From Porphyromonadaceae bacterium FC4 (lineage in GTDB: Bacteria; Bacteroidota; Bacteroidia; Bacteroidales; Porphyromonadaceae), in contig LT635552.1 of the NCBI GenBank assembly GCA_900120395.1, positions 124,001 through 188,000 of the forward strand: DNA of 64,000 bases, written 5' to 3'. This document shows positions 34,587 to 43,777 of the stretch, piece by piece (within the stretch, counting starts at the first letter, position 1; each line of letters starts with the position of its first letter). Position numbers and translations under genes: made by a program. Below the pieces are notes generated by a model. The model had not been told where the DNA came from. It did no database searches and saw nothing but the letters and a program-made list of their open reading frames with translations.

Positions 34587-35228
34587 ATGAAAGAATATTC
34601 ACTAAAAGCGCAGGCTCGCGAAGACAAGGGTAAGTTTGCATCCAAGACACTACGCAAGCAAGACCTAATCCCTGCCGTACTGTACGGAGGCGAGAAGAAC
34701 ATCAACATCGTCGTATCCCAGAGAGAGGTGCGCGACCTGATCTACACTCCGGACATTTTTTTGGTCAACCTCGACATCGACGGTGAGGTACACCGTTGTA
34801 TCCTACAGGAGCTGCAGTTTCACCCGGTGACCGACAGGGTCATCCACCTGGACTTCCTAGAGGTTCAAGAGGACAAGCCTGTGATGATCCAGGTACCTGT
34901 ACAGCTGGACGGACACGCCATCGGTGTACGTGCCGGTGGTAAACTCCAGCAGGATATCCGCAAGCTCAAGGTGAAGGGTCTCTATCAAGACATCCCCGAG
35001 CGCCTGCACATCGACATAAGCAAGCTCCAGCTTGGCAAGGTCCTGAAGGTAAACGAGCTAGACTTTGAGAACCTCGAGATCCTCACTCCGAAGAACGCCG
35101 TAGTCGCAGCGGTACGCTCCTCTCGCGTCGCCGTCGCTATCGAAGAAGACGAGCTGGAGGACGAAGCTGAAGCAGGAGAAGAAAAGGCTGAAGGCGCAGA
35201 CGCTGCTGAAGAGAAGCCTGCTGAGTAA
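34587..35228 (+). CDS. rplY: 50S ribosomal protein L25/CTC
   Basis: L25 binds 5S rRNA; this is the longer CTC form of 213 residues. The N-terminal 5S-binding domain (about 1-90) has KDxxSKTLRKQDLIPAVLYGG-like sequence and a later LQELQFHPVTDRVIHLDFLE block. The C-terminal beta domain (about 95-185) is followed by an acidic tail. The ATG at 34587 is preferred over an in-frame TTG at 34557 because MKEYSLKAQARE matches the family start. A terminator-like hairpin and tandem repeats follow. Confidence 0.94.
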   Translation: MKEYSLKAQAREDKGKFASKTLRKQDLIPAVLYGGEKNINIVVSQREVRDLIYTPDIFLVNLDIDGEVHRCILQELQFHPVTDRVIHLDFLEVQEDKPVMIQVPVQLDGHAIGVRAGGKLQQDIRKLKVKGLYQDIPERLHIDISKLQLGKVLKVNELDFENLEILTPKNAVVAAVRSSRVAVAIEEDELEDEAEAGEEKAEGADAAEEKPAE

Positions 35229-35260
35229 GCCTGCCTATGATCTCCCCCTATGGGGAAAGA

Positions 35261-35332
35261 CTGCCCAGAGTGGTGTCGCCATGCAGCTCCGCAACGCAGG
35301 AGCTCCGCAAGCGCCCACTGTGGGCAGCTTTG
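35261..35332 (+). terminator. Terminator-like hairpin after rplY
   Basis: CTGCCCAGAGTGG (35261-35273) pairs with CCACTGTGGGCAG (35315-35327), with an inner GGAGCTCC stem, then CTTTGTT. Confidence 0.65.
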
Positions 35333-35353
35333 TTATCAACCGGATCACGGACT

Positions 35354-35446
35354 AACCAGTGACCGAAACTCGGACGGAATCACGACCGAGACTCGGACTA
35401 AATCACGACCGAGACTCAGACAAACCAGTGACCGGACCACGGACAA
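35354..35446 (+). repeat. Four degenerate 23-bp tandem repeats
   Basis: The units start at 35354, 35378, 35401 and 35424. The two middle units are nearly identical (AATCACGACCGAGACTCGGA and AATCACGACCGAGACTCAGA); the outer two begin ACCAGTGACCG. They fill the space just before the DUF3109 gene. Confidence 0.8.
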
Positions 35447-35450
35447 ACCT

Positions 35451-36059
35451 ATGAGCATACTAGATGTAAACGGGATCCTCGTCAGCACCGAAGTGATCGA
35501 CACCTACTTCTGCTGCGACCTGGAGGCGTGCCACGGTGCCTGCTGCATCGAGGGCGACAGCGGTGCCCCCGTACGCCCGGAGGAGGAGCCGCTTATCCAA
35601 AAAGCCTACCCCCTCGTCCGCCACTACATCCCGGAGTCGCAGCAGCGCTACATACAGCGGCACGGGCTGACCTACACCGATGCCGATGGAGAGGCGGTCA
35701 CGATGATCGTCAACGGTCGTGAGTGCGTCTTCACTTGTTTTGAAAAAGACGGCTCCGCCCGATGCGCTTTCGAGAAAGGCTGCACCGAGGGCACGAGCAC
35801 AGACTTTTACAAGCCCCTCTCCTGCCACCTTTTCCCCATACGAGTGAGCCGCATAGGCGACAGCATTGCGCTAAACTACCAGCGGTGGCAACCGATCTGC
35901 GAGCCTGCCCGCAAACGGGGCAGGGAGCTGGGCATAAGGGTCTATCAGTTTGTGAAAGATCCGTTGATACGGGCATTTGGAGAAGAGTGGTATGAGCAAC
36001 TTTGTGAAATGGCTGAAGCGTATCTTCAGTGGCAAACCAATAGAGATGAACTCAAGTAA
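35451..36059 (+). CDS. DUF3109 family cysteine-rich protein
   Basis: This 202-residue protein has many conserved cysteines: [20 protein letters not shown] near residues 22-41, then [23 protein letters not shown] and PICEPA. The pattern resembles the DUF3109/YkgJ group, thought to bind zinc or an iron-sulfur cluster; the function is unknown. The ATG at 35451 ([13 protein letters not shown]) is preferred, since an upstream in-frame start at 35250 would translate the tandem repeats. Its 3' end overlaps the probable start of pth by 68 bases. Confidence 0.85.
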   Translation: MSILDVNGILVSTEVIDTYFCCDLEACHGACCIEGDSGAPVRPEEEPLIQKAYPLVRHYIPESQQRYIQRHGLTYTDADGEAVTMIVNGRECVFTCFEKDGSARCAFEKGCTEGTSTDFYKPLSCHLFPIRVSRIGDSIALNYQRWQPICEPARKRGRELGIRVYQFVKDPLIRAFGEEWYEQLCEMAEAYLQWQTNRDELK

Positions 36060-36636
36060 ATACCTGATCGTGGGGCTGGGAAACATAGGAGCGGAGTACG
36101 CCCCCACCAGGCACAATGCGGGCTTTAGAGTAGTGGACCGGCTCGCTGACGAGCTGGGCGCCACCTTTGCCTCCGCACGGTATGGCGACACGGCGGAGGT
36201 ACGGCTGAAAAATAAGCAACTCCTCCTCCTCAAGCCCTCCACCATGATGAACCTCAGCGGCAACGCCGTCCGCTATTGGCTCCAAAAGGAAAACATTCCC
36301 GTGGAGAACCTCCTCGTCATCGTCGACGAGCTCGCCCTGCCCTTTGGCACCCTTCGACTGCGAGCCAAAGGGAGCGATGGCGGGCACAACGGCCTCAAGC
36401 ATATCCAGCAGACGATAGGGACTCAGGCGTATGCGCGGCTTAGGTTTGGCATCGGGAACGACTTCTCACGCGGCGAGCAGATAGCCTACGTGCTGGAGGC
36501 GTTTTCGGAAGAGGAGGAAGCGCAGATGGAGGACCTCTGCGCGCAGGCGGCAGCGACGATCCGGGACTTTTGCCTCATAGGCGTGGAGCGGGCGATGAAC
36601 TTTCACAACATCAAAAAGCCAAAGAGCCATGAATGA
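35992..36636 (+). CDS. pth: Peptidyl-tRNA hydrolase
   Basis: Pth frees tRNA from peptidyl-tRNA that has dropped off ribosomes. The core begins [20 protein letters not shown], with the catalytic histidine in RHNAGF, then the [15 protein letters not shown] block, [11 protein letters not shown] and [13 protein letters not shown]. The start is uncertain: ATG 35992 gives 214 residues with an N-terminal stretch [18 protein letters not shown] of a kind seen in some Bacteroidota Pth proteins, and ATG 36046 gives the classical short form. Choosing 35992 means a 68-base overlap with DUF3109. The next gene overlaps by 8 bases. Confidence 0.92.
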   Translation: MSNFVKWLKRIFSGKPIEMNSSKYLIVGLGNIGAEYAPTRHNAGFRVVDRLADELGATFASARYGDTAEVRLKNKQLLLLKPSTMMNLSGNAVRYWLQKENIPVENLLVIVDELALPFGTLRLRAKGSDGGHNGLKHIQQTIGTQAYARLRFGIGNDFSRGEQIAYVLEAFSEEEEAQMEDLCAQAAATIRDFCLIGVERAMNFHNIKKPKSHE

Positions 36637-37123
36637 ACTGCGCGTCGACAAGTGGCTCTGGACGGTACGGATATTCAAGACCCGTGCTCTGGCGACCCGT
36701 GCGTGCAAAAACAAAAGAGTACGGATCGGCGATCGGGTCGTGAAGCCATCAGCCTTGGTGCAGGTGGGAGACACGGTGCATGTCCGCAAGCCACCGGTCA
36801 CCTTTTCGTTTCGAGTACTGGCGATCACCCCGAGCCGCGTGGGTGCCAAGCTGGTGCCTAACTTTATCAAAAACGTCACCCCGCCGGAGGAGTATCAGAT
36901 CCTCGAGATCCAGAGGGCTGCTGACCAGCGACGCAAAGGGCTGGGACGACCGACCAAAAAGGAGCGGCGCGACCTCGAGAACTTCTTCACACCCGGCTAC
37001 GACTACGATGAGTGGGACGAGATCGATGACCTCGACGATGGCGACGATCTAGATGAGGGCGACGGCGACTACAGCCCGGAGGATGAGCAGGAGGTGCTCG
37101 ACAGCATGGGCTTTTGGGACTAA
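36629..37123 (+). CDS. hslR: S4-domain RNA-binding protein, Hsp15-like
   Basis: This 164-residue protein begins with an S4 domain (about 1-65; [38 protein letters not shown]), as in the heat-shock protein Hsp15, which binds stalled 50S subunits carrying nascent peptide. The middle [16 protein letters not shown] matches HslR. The C-terminal 40 residues are extremely acidic ([20 protein letters not shown]). Its start overlaps the end of pth by 8 bases; both enzymes deal with stalled translation. Confidence 0.88.
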   Translation: MNELRVDKWLWTVRIFKTRALATRACKNKRVRIGDRVVKPSALVQVGDTVHVRKPPVTFSFRVLAITPSRVGAKLVPNFIKNVTPPEEYQILEIQRAADQRRKGLGRPTKKERRDLENFFTPGYDYDEWDEIDDLDDGDDLDEGDGDYSPEDEQEVLDSMGFWD

Positions 37124-37200
37124 CGGTTCTCACCAAACCGTCTTCCCTACCCTTCGTTTTAAGGTTCTTGGAGCCGATTTTTCGCCCTGCGGACTCGGGC

Positions 37201-37292
37201 AAAAAATTTGACGGATAGTAGCGAAAAGTTTCCAGTAGGAAACAAAACGATTTGACGGATAGAAGAGGACTGTTTCCAGTAGGAAACTTTTT
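37201..37292 (+). repeat. Family A repeat, two units
   Basis: ACGGATAG boxes start at 37211 and 37255 (period 44) with cores GTTTCCAGTAGGAAAC in both units. It lies between hslR and valS. Confidence 0.9.
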
Positions 37293-37390
37293 GTCCTCAC
37301 TGAGCCGCCATTTTTATACCTGAGTATAAGGCTTTTGCGAAGTGCCCAACCTTCTTTTCGAACCAGGGGGTGGATCTGGTGAAAAAGACT

Positions 37391-37398
37391 TAACTTTG
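37391..37398 (+). promoter_or_regulatory. Promoter -7 box for valS
   Basis: TAACTTTG, 105 bases before the ATG. Confidence 0.6.
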
Positions 37399-37503
37399 TG
37401 CAGTCGGTGTGCGTACTTTTTCGCGGCTCAGACGAGGGATCGGGGGGAGTGAGCTTTCGTGAACAAAGGTACCCGACACCATAAACTATAGAATACATCA
37501 AGC

Positions 37504-40152
37504 ATGTCAACCAAACTAAGTGCGAAGTACAATCCACTCGAAGTGGAAGATAAGTGGTACGCCTACTGGCAAGAACACAAGCTATTCTCCAGCCGTCCGG
37601 ACAACCGTCCGCCATACACCGTGGTGATGCCGCCGCCCAACGTCACCGGCGTCCTCCACATGGGGCACATGCTCAATAATACGATACAGGACATCCTGGT
37701 GCGCCGGGCTCGCATGACCGGCTACAATGCGCTCTGGGTACCCGGCACGGACCATGCCTCCATCGCTACGGAGGCTAAGGTGGTGCAGAAGCTCGCCAAG
37801 CAGGGTATCAAGAAGAGCGACCTGAGCAGGGACGAGTTTCTCGAGCACGTGTGGGACTGGACGCACGAGCATGGCGGGATCATCATCAGCCAGCTGAAGA
37901 AGATCGGTGCGTCGTGCGACTGGGACCGCGAGGTCTTTACCATGGACGAGCCGCGCGCTGAGGCGGTGATCGATGTCTTTTGCGACCTTTACCGCAAGGG
38001 GCTCATCTATCGCGGCGTGCGGATGGTCAACTGGGACCCCGAGGCGCGAACAGCCATCTCCGATGAGGAGGTGATCCACAAGAGTGAGCACAGCAAGCTC
38101 TACTACGTCCGCTACTACGTGGAGGGGATGCCTGACAAGTACATCATCGTGGCGACGACCCGCCCGGAGACTATTTTTGGCGACACAGCGGTCTGCATCA
38201 ACCCCACCGACGAGCGGTACCACTGGCTCAGGGGGAAGAAGGTGATCGTCCCCGGCGTCGGGCGTGCGGTGCCGATCATTGAGGACGAGTATGTGGATGT
38301 GGAGTTTGGTACCGGGTGCCTGAAGGTAACCCCCTCGCACGACATCAACGACTATATGCTCGGGCAAAAGCACCGTCTGCCGGCGATTGATGTCTTCAAC
38401 GACAACGGTACCCTCAACGAAGCCGGAGGTAAGTATGCCGGCAGGGATCGCTTTGAGGTGCGTATGGCTTTTGCGCAGGAGCTCTCCGACCTCGGTCTGA
38501 TGGAGAAGGTGGAGGACTACGACAATACCGTGGGCTTTTCGGAGCGTACCTCCGTGCCTATCGAGCCCAAGCTGTCGATGCAGTGGTTTCTCAAGATGGA
38601 GGACCTCGCCAAGCCGGCGTACAAAGCAGTGATGAACGACACGGTGCGCCTGGTACCGGACCGCTTCAAGGGGATCTATGCGCACTGGATGGAAAACATC
38701 AAGGACTGGAACATCTCCCGTCAGCTCTACTGGGGGCACCGCATCCCTGCCTACTACCTCTCAGACGGAACGATCGTCGTGGGTGAGACCGCCGAGATCG
38801 CTCTGGAGGAGGCACGCCGGATCAAGCAGGACAGCTCCCTCACGCAGGAAGACCTCACACAGGACCCGGATACGCTGGACACATGGTTCTCCTCGTGGCT
38901 CTGGCCCATTTCGGTCTTTGGTAATCCATTGCATGCAGCTGACAGTAAGGACCTCGAGTACTATTACCCCACCTCTGACCTCGTCTCGGGTCCGGACATC
39001 CTCTTCTTCTGGATCGCCCGAATGATCATTGCGGGGTACGAGTACATGGGCAAAGCACCTTTCCGAAACGTCTTCCTCACCGGTATCGTGCGCGACAAGC
39101 AGGGACGAAAGATGAGCAAGCAGCTCGGCAACAGCCCCGACCCCATCGCGCTCATCGAGCAGTACGGAGCCGACGGCGTGCGCATGGGGCTGATGAGCGC
39201 CGCCTCTGCCGGCAACGACATCCTCTTTGACGAGGGACTCTGCGAGCAGGGACGCAACTTCAACAACAAGATCTGGAACTCTTTCCGCCTGATCCAAGGG
39301 TGGGAAGTCTCCGAGAGTACCCCACAGTCTCCGGTACAAAAGGCAGCCATCACCTGGTTTACTAACCTCCTCAACAACACTGCTCACACGCTTGCCGACC
39401 ACTTTAGCAAGTACCGCATCAGCGATGCGATGCTGCTCCTGTACCGCGTCGTGCGTGATGACTTTAGCAGCACCTACCTCGAGCTAATCAAGCCCGAATA
39501 CGGACAGCCCATCGATGCTGCGACACTGGCGGCGACGAATGACTTCTTTGAGCAGCTGCTGATGCTACTTCACCCCTTCATGCCCTTCATCACCGAAGAG
39601 CTCTGGCAAGCCCTACGCGAGCGCCAAGCGGGCGAGAGCATCATGACTTGCCGGCTGCCGGACTACGGCACAGCGGACTCTGCCGTACTTGCCGATATGG
39701 ATCTGGCACGCGATATCATCACCAACGTCCGCAACCTCAGGGCGTCCAAAGGCCTCTCGCCTCGGGACAAGCTCAGTCTCTATGCGCCCAAGGGCGTGAT
39801 CACAGAGGGCATGAGCGCTGTCGTAACCAAGATGGCAAACATCGCCGAGATCGTAGAGGAGGCGCCTGCCGAGAGCTCTACCCTGGAGCGGTTTGCGGTC
39901 GGTGTCCACACCTTTGGCGTACCGATGGACGGACATATCAACGTCGCCGAGGAAGTTGCCAAGCTCCGGGATGAGAGAGAGCACCTGGATAAGTTCCTCA
40001 AGAGTGTGCGGGGCAAACTGGGTAACCAGAAGTTCGTGCAGAACGCTCCGGAGAATGTCGTTGCCCTCGAGCGCAAAAAGGAGCAGGACACACTCGCCAA
40101 GCTGGAGAGCATCCGAGAGAGACTGGCGAGGTTCGAAGGCTCTGATCTCTAA
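37504..40152 (+). CDS. valS: Valine-tRNA ligase
   Basis: ValRS charges tRNA(Val) and edits threonine. The 882-residue protein has the class I signature HMGH (52-55) inside [13 protein letters not shown], the editing (CP1) domain with [15 protein letters not shown], and the KMSKS-loop sequence [13 protein letters not shown] (about 535-547), in which the final serine is glutamine. The WYWGHRIP-type stretch reads [11 protein letters not shown]. The C-terminal coiled coil (about 820-880) clamps the tRNA. Length and domain order are normal. An unknown gene follows 18 bases later. Confidence 0.97.
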   Translation: MSTKLSAKYNPLEVEDKWYAYWQEHKLFSSRPDNRPPYTVVMPPPNVTGVLHMGHMLNNTIQDILVRRARMTGYNALWVPGTDHASIATEAKVVQKLAKQGIKKSDLSRDEFLEHVWDWTHEHGGIIISQLKKIGASCDWDREVFTMDEPRAEAVIDVFCDLYRKGLIYRGVRMVNWDPEARTAISDEEVIHKSEHSKLYYVRYYVEGMPDKYIIVATTRPETIFGDTAVCINPTDERYHWLRGKKVIVPGVGRAVPIIEDEYVDVEFGTGCLKVTPSHDINDYMLGQKHRLPAIDVFNDNGTLNEAGGKYAGRDRFEVRMAFAQELSDLGLMEKVEDYDNTVGFSERTSVPIEPKLSMQWFLKMEDLAKPAYKAVMNDTVRLVPDRFKGIYAHWMENIKDWNISRQLYWGHRIPAYYLSDGTIVVGETAEIALEEARRIKQDSSLTQEDLTQDPDTLDTWFSSWLWPISVFGNPLHAADSKDLEYYYPTSDLVSGPDILFFWIARMIIAGYEYMGKAPFRNVFLTGIVRDKQGRKMSKQLGNSPDPIALIEQYGADGVRMGLMSAASAGNDILFDEGLCEQGRNFNNKIWNSFRLIQGWEVSESTPQSPVQKAAITWFTNLLNNTAHTLADHFSKYRISDAMLLLYRVVRDDFSSTYLELIKPEYGQPIDAATLAATNDFFEQLLMLLHPFMPFITEELWQALRERQAGESIMTCRLPDYGTADSAVLADMDLARDIITNVRNLRASKGLSPRDKLSLYAPKGVITEGMSAVVTKMANIAEIVEEAPAESSTLERFAVGVHTFGVPMDGHINVAEEVAKLRDEREHLDKFLKSVRGKLGNQKFVQNAPENVVALERKKEQDTLAKLESIRERLARFEGSDL

Positions 40153-40170
40153 CTTTCATCGTCATACCCC

Positions 40171-40626
40171 ATGGCCGATCTCCCAAAAGAACAACAGCTC
40201 ATCCGTGAAGTTTTCACCAACTTCTACGAGTCACTGGACAGCAAGGGTGTCGTTGTACTGAGCGATGTGCTCGTACAGGTCGACCTCACCAGCGGCGACG
40301 TCACCGTCTGCACCCCCGGAGAGACCGTATCCTCCAACATCACCGTCTACAACTGGATCTCCAAGGATACCGATGCGATCGAGCAGCGTGCGGCGGTGGC
40401 ACTGCCGATCATTACCGGAGCCGTAGAGAGTCTGAAGGAGGACGGCTACTTCGATCAGCCGATCTTCGAAGCCCCCATCACCGTCCGGTACAGCGATGGG
40501 CTTGCCCCTCAGGATCGGGTCATCCTGGAGATGGTCGACGACTGGTCGGTGACAGACACTCCACTCCTACCCGATTCGGAGAAAGAGTTAGATGTTTTTC
40601 TTACCCGACTATTGGCAGAGGATTGA
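40171..40626 (+). CDS. Unknown 151-residue protein
   Basis: I do not recognise this family. The protein is soluble, acidic, without signal peptide, and about half beta (VVVLSDVLVQVDLTSGDVTV; SNITVYNWISKDTDA; APITVRYSDGLAPQDRVIL). It begins 18 bases after valS and probably shares its transcript. tRNA-Thr follows 27 bases after the stop with its own promoter, so the transcript probably ends at the terminator at 40741. Confidence 0.65.
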   Translation: MADLPKEQQLIREVFTNFYESLDSKGVVVLSDVLVQVDLTSGDVTVCTPGETVSSNITVYNWISKDTDAIEQRAAVALPIITGAVESLKEDGYFDQPIFEAPITVRYSDGLAPQDRVILEMVDDWSVTDTPLLPDSEKELDVFLTRLLAED

Positions 40627-40637
40627 CTTTTTTTGGG

Positions 40638-40645
40638 TACCTTTG
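40638..40645 (+). promoter_or_regulatory. Promoter -7 box for tRNA-Thr
   Basis: TACCTTTG, 8 bases before the tRNA. Confidence 0.65.
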
Positions 40646-40651
40646 CCGCAC

Positions 40652-40726
<75 letters not shown>

Positions 40727-40740
40727 CTCCTCTAAATACA

Positions 40741-40787
40741 CAAGACGGTCAGCATTCCCCCAAAGGATGCTGACCGTCTTGCTTTTA
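40741..40787. terminator. Bidirectional terminator between tRNA-Thr and the porin gene
   Basis: CAAGACGGTCAGCAT pairs perfectly with ATGCTGACCGTCTTG (15 bp), with T/A runs on both sides. It serves convergent transcripts. Confidence 0.88.
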
Positions 40788-40803
40788 TGGCTCTGGCAGT
40801 GCT

Positions 40804-41976
40804 CTAAAAGCTGTACTGGAGACGTCCCTGGAGGACGTTGACACGGCGGGTGTCTGTATTGGCATCATTGATGAAGACGTGGTGAAAGTTTGCCCGAATG
40901 GTCACATGCTTGTTCCAAAAATAGTTGAGCCCCACAGAGAGGTCCTGCATGAGGCCCGCATGCATCATCCCCGGAGTAAAGGACTCCTTGCGCCACTTTT
41001 TGTCCCATAGGTTGAGGTAGCCATAGCCGAGGGTCAGCTCGAGGGCGTTGTCGTCGGGTCGGGCGACGCAGGACTTACCCATGTTGTAGCGGTAGTTGGA
41101 GGGGTTGAGGAGCTGAGCGGATCCCGTCACGTAGAGGCCGTGGGTATTGTAGTGTCGACCCTCCCTCCGCCACACATGGGAGTAGTAAAACTGCGAAGCG
41201 AGCTTGATGTTTTTGTACAGCAGGAGCGCTTCCGCCGTCCCTTTTGTCTCGTGCAGTGCATCCACCAGATAGAGGCTCACCGCAGTACGGTTGTCCACCG
41301 CGGTGAGGTGAGACTGTCGGTACGCTATCTGGTTGCCGGAGCGGTCACCGATGGACTCCGGCTTCACGTAGAGCCCACTGATCCCCCCGTGCACGCTTAG
41401 CCCGTCCTTCAGCACCGGACGCCAGACCAGCCGCCCGCCTGCCATATAGCCCAGTGGTCCACTCTCGGCGGTCGTCTTCTTGAGCACCACAGCGTCGGTA
41501 AAGACCCCGTACTGCACCCACAGTGGCTCTGTATAGTAGGTGTGGGTGATACCGATCCTACGCAGCGGCTCATATACATCTGCCGTCGCATCCTCCATAT
41601 AGTCCTTATTCAGCGTACCATAGGCAGACTGGAGCCCAAAGGGCACCAGCGCATTGCCCACCCTCAAGCTGTTATTTTCGGAGAAAGTATACAGCAGGTA
41701 CACGTCCTTGAGGGCGAGGATATTGTTGTTGAGCCCCACCTCAGCCTTCATCTCCCATTGGTCAAAAGCCGCCTTAGCTCCGAGGCGGATATCACGGGTC
41801 CCCACTCCATCGTTCATGGCACCCGCTTGGACACGGGAGGCTTCGTTCTGTTGGTACAGGGCTCCATCCAGCAGCACCCTGCCGATCACCTGTATGTTCT
41901 GTCCGGACTCCTGCGCCACCAGTGTCGGGGCGATCCCGACCAGGAGCATCAGAAGCCACTTCTTGGTTGTACTCAT
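40804..41976 (-). CDS. Outer membrane porin, phosphate-selective porin O/P-like
   Basis: This 390-residue protein begins with a signal peptide (MSTTKKWLLMLLVGIAPTLV) and then shows beta-barrel strands throughout, with the porin O/P-type blocks DIRLGAKAAFDQWEMKAEVG, LKDVYLLYTF, LRVGNALVPFGLQSAYGT and GLNYFWNKHVTIRANFHHVF. It ends with phenylalanine (RLQYSF), the usual outer membrane end. It may pass phosphate or other anions; this is only by family likeness. The ATG at 41976 is used because the promoter box at 42019-42026 excludes the in-frame start at 42012. Confidence 0.8.
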   Translation of the reverse strand: MSTTKKWLLMLLVGIAPTLVAQESGQNIQVIGRVLLDGALYQQNEASRVQAGAMNDGVGTRDIRLGAKAAFDQWEMKAEVGLNNNILALKDVYLLYTFSENNSLRVGNALVPFGLQSAYGTLNKDYMEDATADVYEPLRRIGITHTYYTEPLWVQYGVFTDAVVLKKTTAESGPLGYMAGGRLVWRPVLKDGLSVHGGISGLYVKPESIGDRSGNQIAYRQSHLTAVDNRTAVSLYLVDALHETKGTAEALLLYKNIKLASQFYYSHVWRREGRHYNTHGLYVTGSAQLLNPSNYRYNMGKSCVARPDDNALELTLGYGYLNLWDKKWRKESFTPGMMHAGLMQDLSVGLNYFWNKHVTIRANFHHVFINDANTDTRRVNVLQGRLQYSF

Positions 41977-42018
41977 GCTTCTTGCCTTCTTCGGCTGCTT
42001 TCTAGTTAACAAAGCGCA

Positions 42019-42026
42019 AAGGTACC
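42019..42026 (-). promoter_or_regulatory. Promoter -7 box for the porin gene
   Basis: TACCTTTG on the minus strand, 43 bases before the ATG at 41976. Confidence 0.65.
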
Positions 42027-42123
42027 AAAAATAGCCCTTCCTTCTTTTCGGGTTTCATCTACCGATCGAGGAGGATCGCCACAGTCTTGGTACACGCGAC
42101 CTTTCTCCGATACGTATCAAGCC

Positions 42124-42215
42124 GAAAAAATTGGACGGATAGTAGCGAAAAGTTTCCAGTAGGAAAGCGAACGGTTTCACGGATAGAAGCGATCTGTTTC
42201 CAGTAGGAAACTTTT
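42124..42215 (+). repeat. Family A repeat, two units
   Basis: ACGGATAG boxes start at 42135 and 42179 (period 44), each followed by a GTTTCCAGTAGGAAA core. It lies between divergent promoters (porin and greA). Confidence 0.9.
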
Positions 42216-42390
42216 GGACTTCAGGCACTCAATTTCTAACAACCCATATCCGTCTGTTTATCAGCGGCATACAAATCCGTCTATTTTTAGCCTGAGTTCG
42301 GGCTCCGGAGCCGTCTTTTTGCTCTCGGATCCGGTGGGGCATCGATCGAGGTCGTCCGGTGCGGTGGTTTTTGACACCACAGAAGGGTAA
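42216..42390. other. Intergenic stretch, no gene seen
   Basis: It contains only a palindrome GGCTCCGGAGCC (42301-42312) followed by GTCTTTTTG, which may be a weak terminator. Confidence 0.4.
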
Positions 42391-42421
42391 TTGGCGGATT
42401 CGGGATAATTGGCTACATTTG
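42391..42421 (+). promoter_or_regulatory. Promoter of greA
   Basis: TTG (42391-42393), 20 bases, then TACATTTG (42414-42421). Confidence 0.75.
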
Positions 42422-42464
42422 TCTCAAGAGGGAATATAGAAACGGACGGATTATATTTTTGGCG

Positions 42465-42488
42465 ATTCCAAGCTGCAAGGCTTGGAAT
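42465..42488 (+). promoter_or_regulatory. Hairpin in the greA leader
   Basis: A perfect 9-bp stem ATTCCAAGC / GCTTGGAAT with a 6-base loop sits between the promoter and greA. Role unknown. Confidence 0.5.
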
Positions 42489-42569
42489 TGCTATTGTTTA
42501 CATACCGGTGGTAAGGGACTCCCGCCCCGGATCTACATCTAAGAAATAAAAACGAAAAAAGATAGAACT

Positions 42570-43040
42570 ATGGAGCCTATTTACATGACCGAGGAGGGGT
42601 ACAACAACCTCCTCAACGAGATCCGCAAGCTCGAGGAGGTGGATCGCCCCGAGGTGATCCGTGAGATCTCCGAAGCACGCGAGAAGGGCGACCTCTCCGA
42701 AAACGCCGAGTACAGCGCCGCCAAAGAAAAGCAATCGGTACTCGAGGATAAGATCGGCCACCTGCGTATGCAGCTGGCAAACGTGAAGATCCTGGACACC
42801 TCCAAGATGGACGCCTCCAAGGTACAGATCCTCAGCAAGGTGACCATCCTCGATATGAAGCGCAACAAGGAGAAGACCTATACCATCGTCTCGGACAACG
42901 AGAGCAATCAGCGCGAGGGCAAGATCGCCGTATCCACCCCCATAGCCAAGGCGTTGCTGGGCAAGAAGGTGAATGACGAAGTAGACATAGAGGTACCCGC
43001 CGGGACACTGAGGTTCAAGGTCCTCAACATTTCATTCTGA
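42570..43040 (+). CDS. greA: Transcription elongation factor GreA
   Basis: GreA helps RNA polymerase cleave backtracked transcripts. The 156-residue protein has the N-terminal coiled-coil finger with acidic tip (EKGDLSENAEYSAAKEKQS, about 42-60) and the C-terminal FKBP-like domain with SVQIL..VTILD and a final STPIAKALLGKKVNDEVDIE block. Length is normal. The transcript starts about 140 bases upstream and has a hairpin leader. A HIT protein gene starts 3 bases after the stop. Confidence 0.96.
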   Translation: MEPIYMTEEGYNNLLNEIRKLEEVDRPEVIREISEAREKGDLSENAEYSAAKEKQSVLEDKIGHLRMQLANVKILDTSKMDASKVQILSKVTILDMKRNKEKTYTIVSDNESNQREGKIAVSTPIAKALLGKKVNDEVDIEVPAGTLRFKVLNISF

Positions 43041-43043
43041 GCC

Positions 43044-43436
43044 ATGACGCTGTTTTCCAAAATCATAGCCGGCGAGATCCCCTCCTACAAGGTAGCCGAG
43101 GACGATCGGTACTACGCCTTTCTCGACATCAACCCCGTACAGCCGGGGCACACTCTCGTCATCCCGAAGCGCGAGGAGGACTACCTCTTTGACCTCACCG
43201 ATGAGGAGCTGGGCGGGCTGATGGCCTTTGCCAAAAAAGTGGCGCGCGGCATCAAGCAAGCCACCAACTGCCGCAAGGTGGGCGTCGCGGTACTCGGTCT
43301 CGAGGTGAACCACGCCCACGTGCACCTCATCCCCATCACCACCGAGGGCGACATGGACTTCCACAAAAAGCAGAGTAACGTCCCATCTGAAGAAATGGAG
43401 GCTATGGCGGAGGCTATTAAAAAAGGAATCATCTGA
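43044..43436 (+). CDS. HIT family nucleotide-binding protein
   Basis: HIT proteins hydrolyse or transfer nucleotides such as AMP derivatives. The 130-residue protein has the family start LFSKIIAGEIPSYKVAED, LDINPVQPGHTLVIPK, and the histidine triad HAHVHLIP near residues 92-99. It starts 3 bases after greA and is probably co-transcribed. Its stop codon lies in the loop of a 10-bp hairpin. Confidence 0.92.
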   Translation: MTLFSKIIAGEIPSYKVAEDDRYYAFLDINPVQPGHTLVIPKREEDYLFDLTDEELGGLMAFAKKVARGIKQATNCRKVGVAVLGLEVNHAHVHLIPITTEGDMDFHKKQSNVPSEEMEAMAEAIKKGII

Positions 43437-43448
43437 GAAGATGATTCC
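43425..43448 (+). terminator. Hairpin overlapping the HIT stop codon
   Basis: GGAATCATCT (43425-43434) pairs perfectly with AGATGATTCC (43439-43448); the TGA stop spans the stem-loop junction. No T run follows. Confidence 0.5.
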
Positions 43449-43777
43449 GAGAGGATCTATTTTCTTAAAGATCTCTTAAAAAGACTAATCGTTTTACTTT
43501 TTAGCCCAAATGCTTTGGTAAGCAGCAAAAAATGGGTACCTTACACCTCGTAAAACAGGCATGAATCATGGAAAAGATGCTCTAGGCTACTGAGAGCCAG
43601 CAGGTTGTCAGCAGCCAAGAGACATATTCCATTGAAGAATGGCTGATTGTGGACAATTAAAGAAACGTTATTATTTTCGCATCGGTACTGGGAGTGATGT
43701 TTTTGTGTCCTGTGAGATACTGCACAGAAGCATGACTGGCAGAGCCGGTTCTGGAATGACTAGCTTGATTTATTTAC
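43449..43777. other. Intergenic stretch, no gene seen
   Basis: About 330 bases with AT-rich parts and a few small palindromes. I find no promoter of the TAnnTTTG form, no repeat of family A or B, and no known RNA. Confidence 0.4.

Noticed and set aside
35250-35450. N-terminal extension of the DUF3109 protein
   Set aside because: It would translate a terminator hairpin and tandem repeats; the family match begins at the ATG at 35451.
37464-37471. Minus-strand TACCTTTG promoter before valS
   Set aside because: No gene lies downstream on the minus strand except hslR's opposite strand, so it is likely chance.
37582-38739. A 385-residue minus-strand frame opposite valS
   Set aside because: Antisense shadow of the ValRS catalytic domain.
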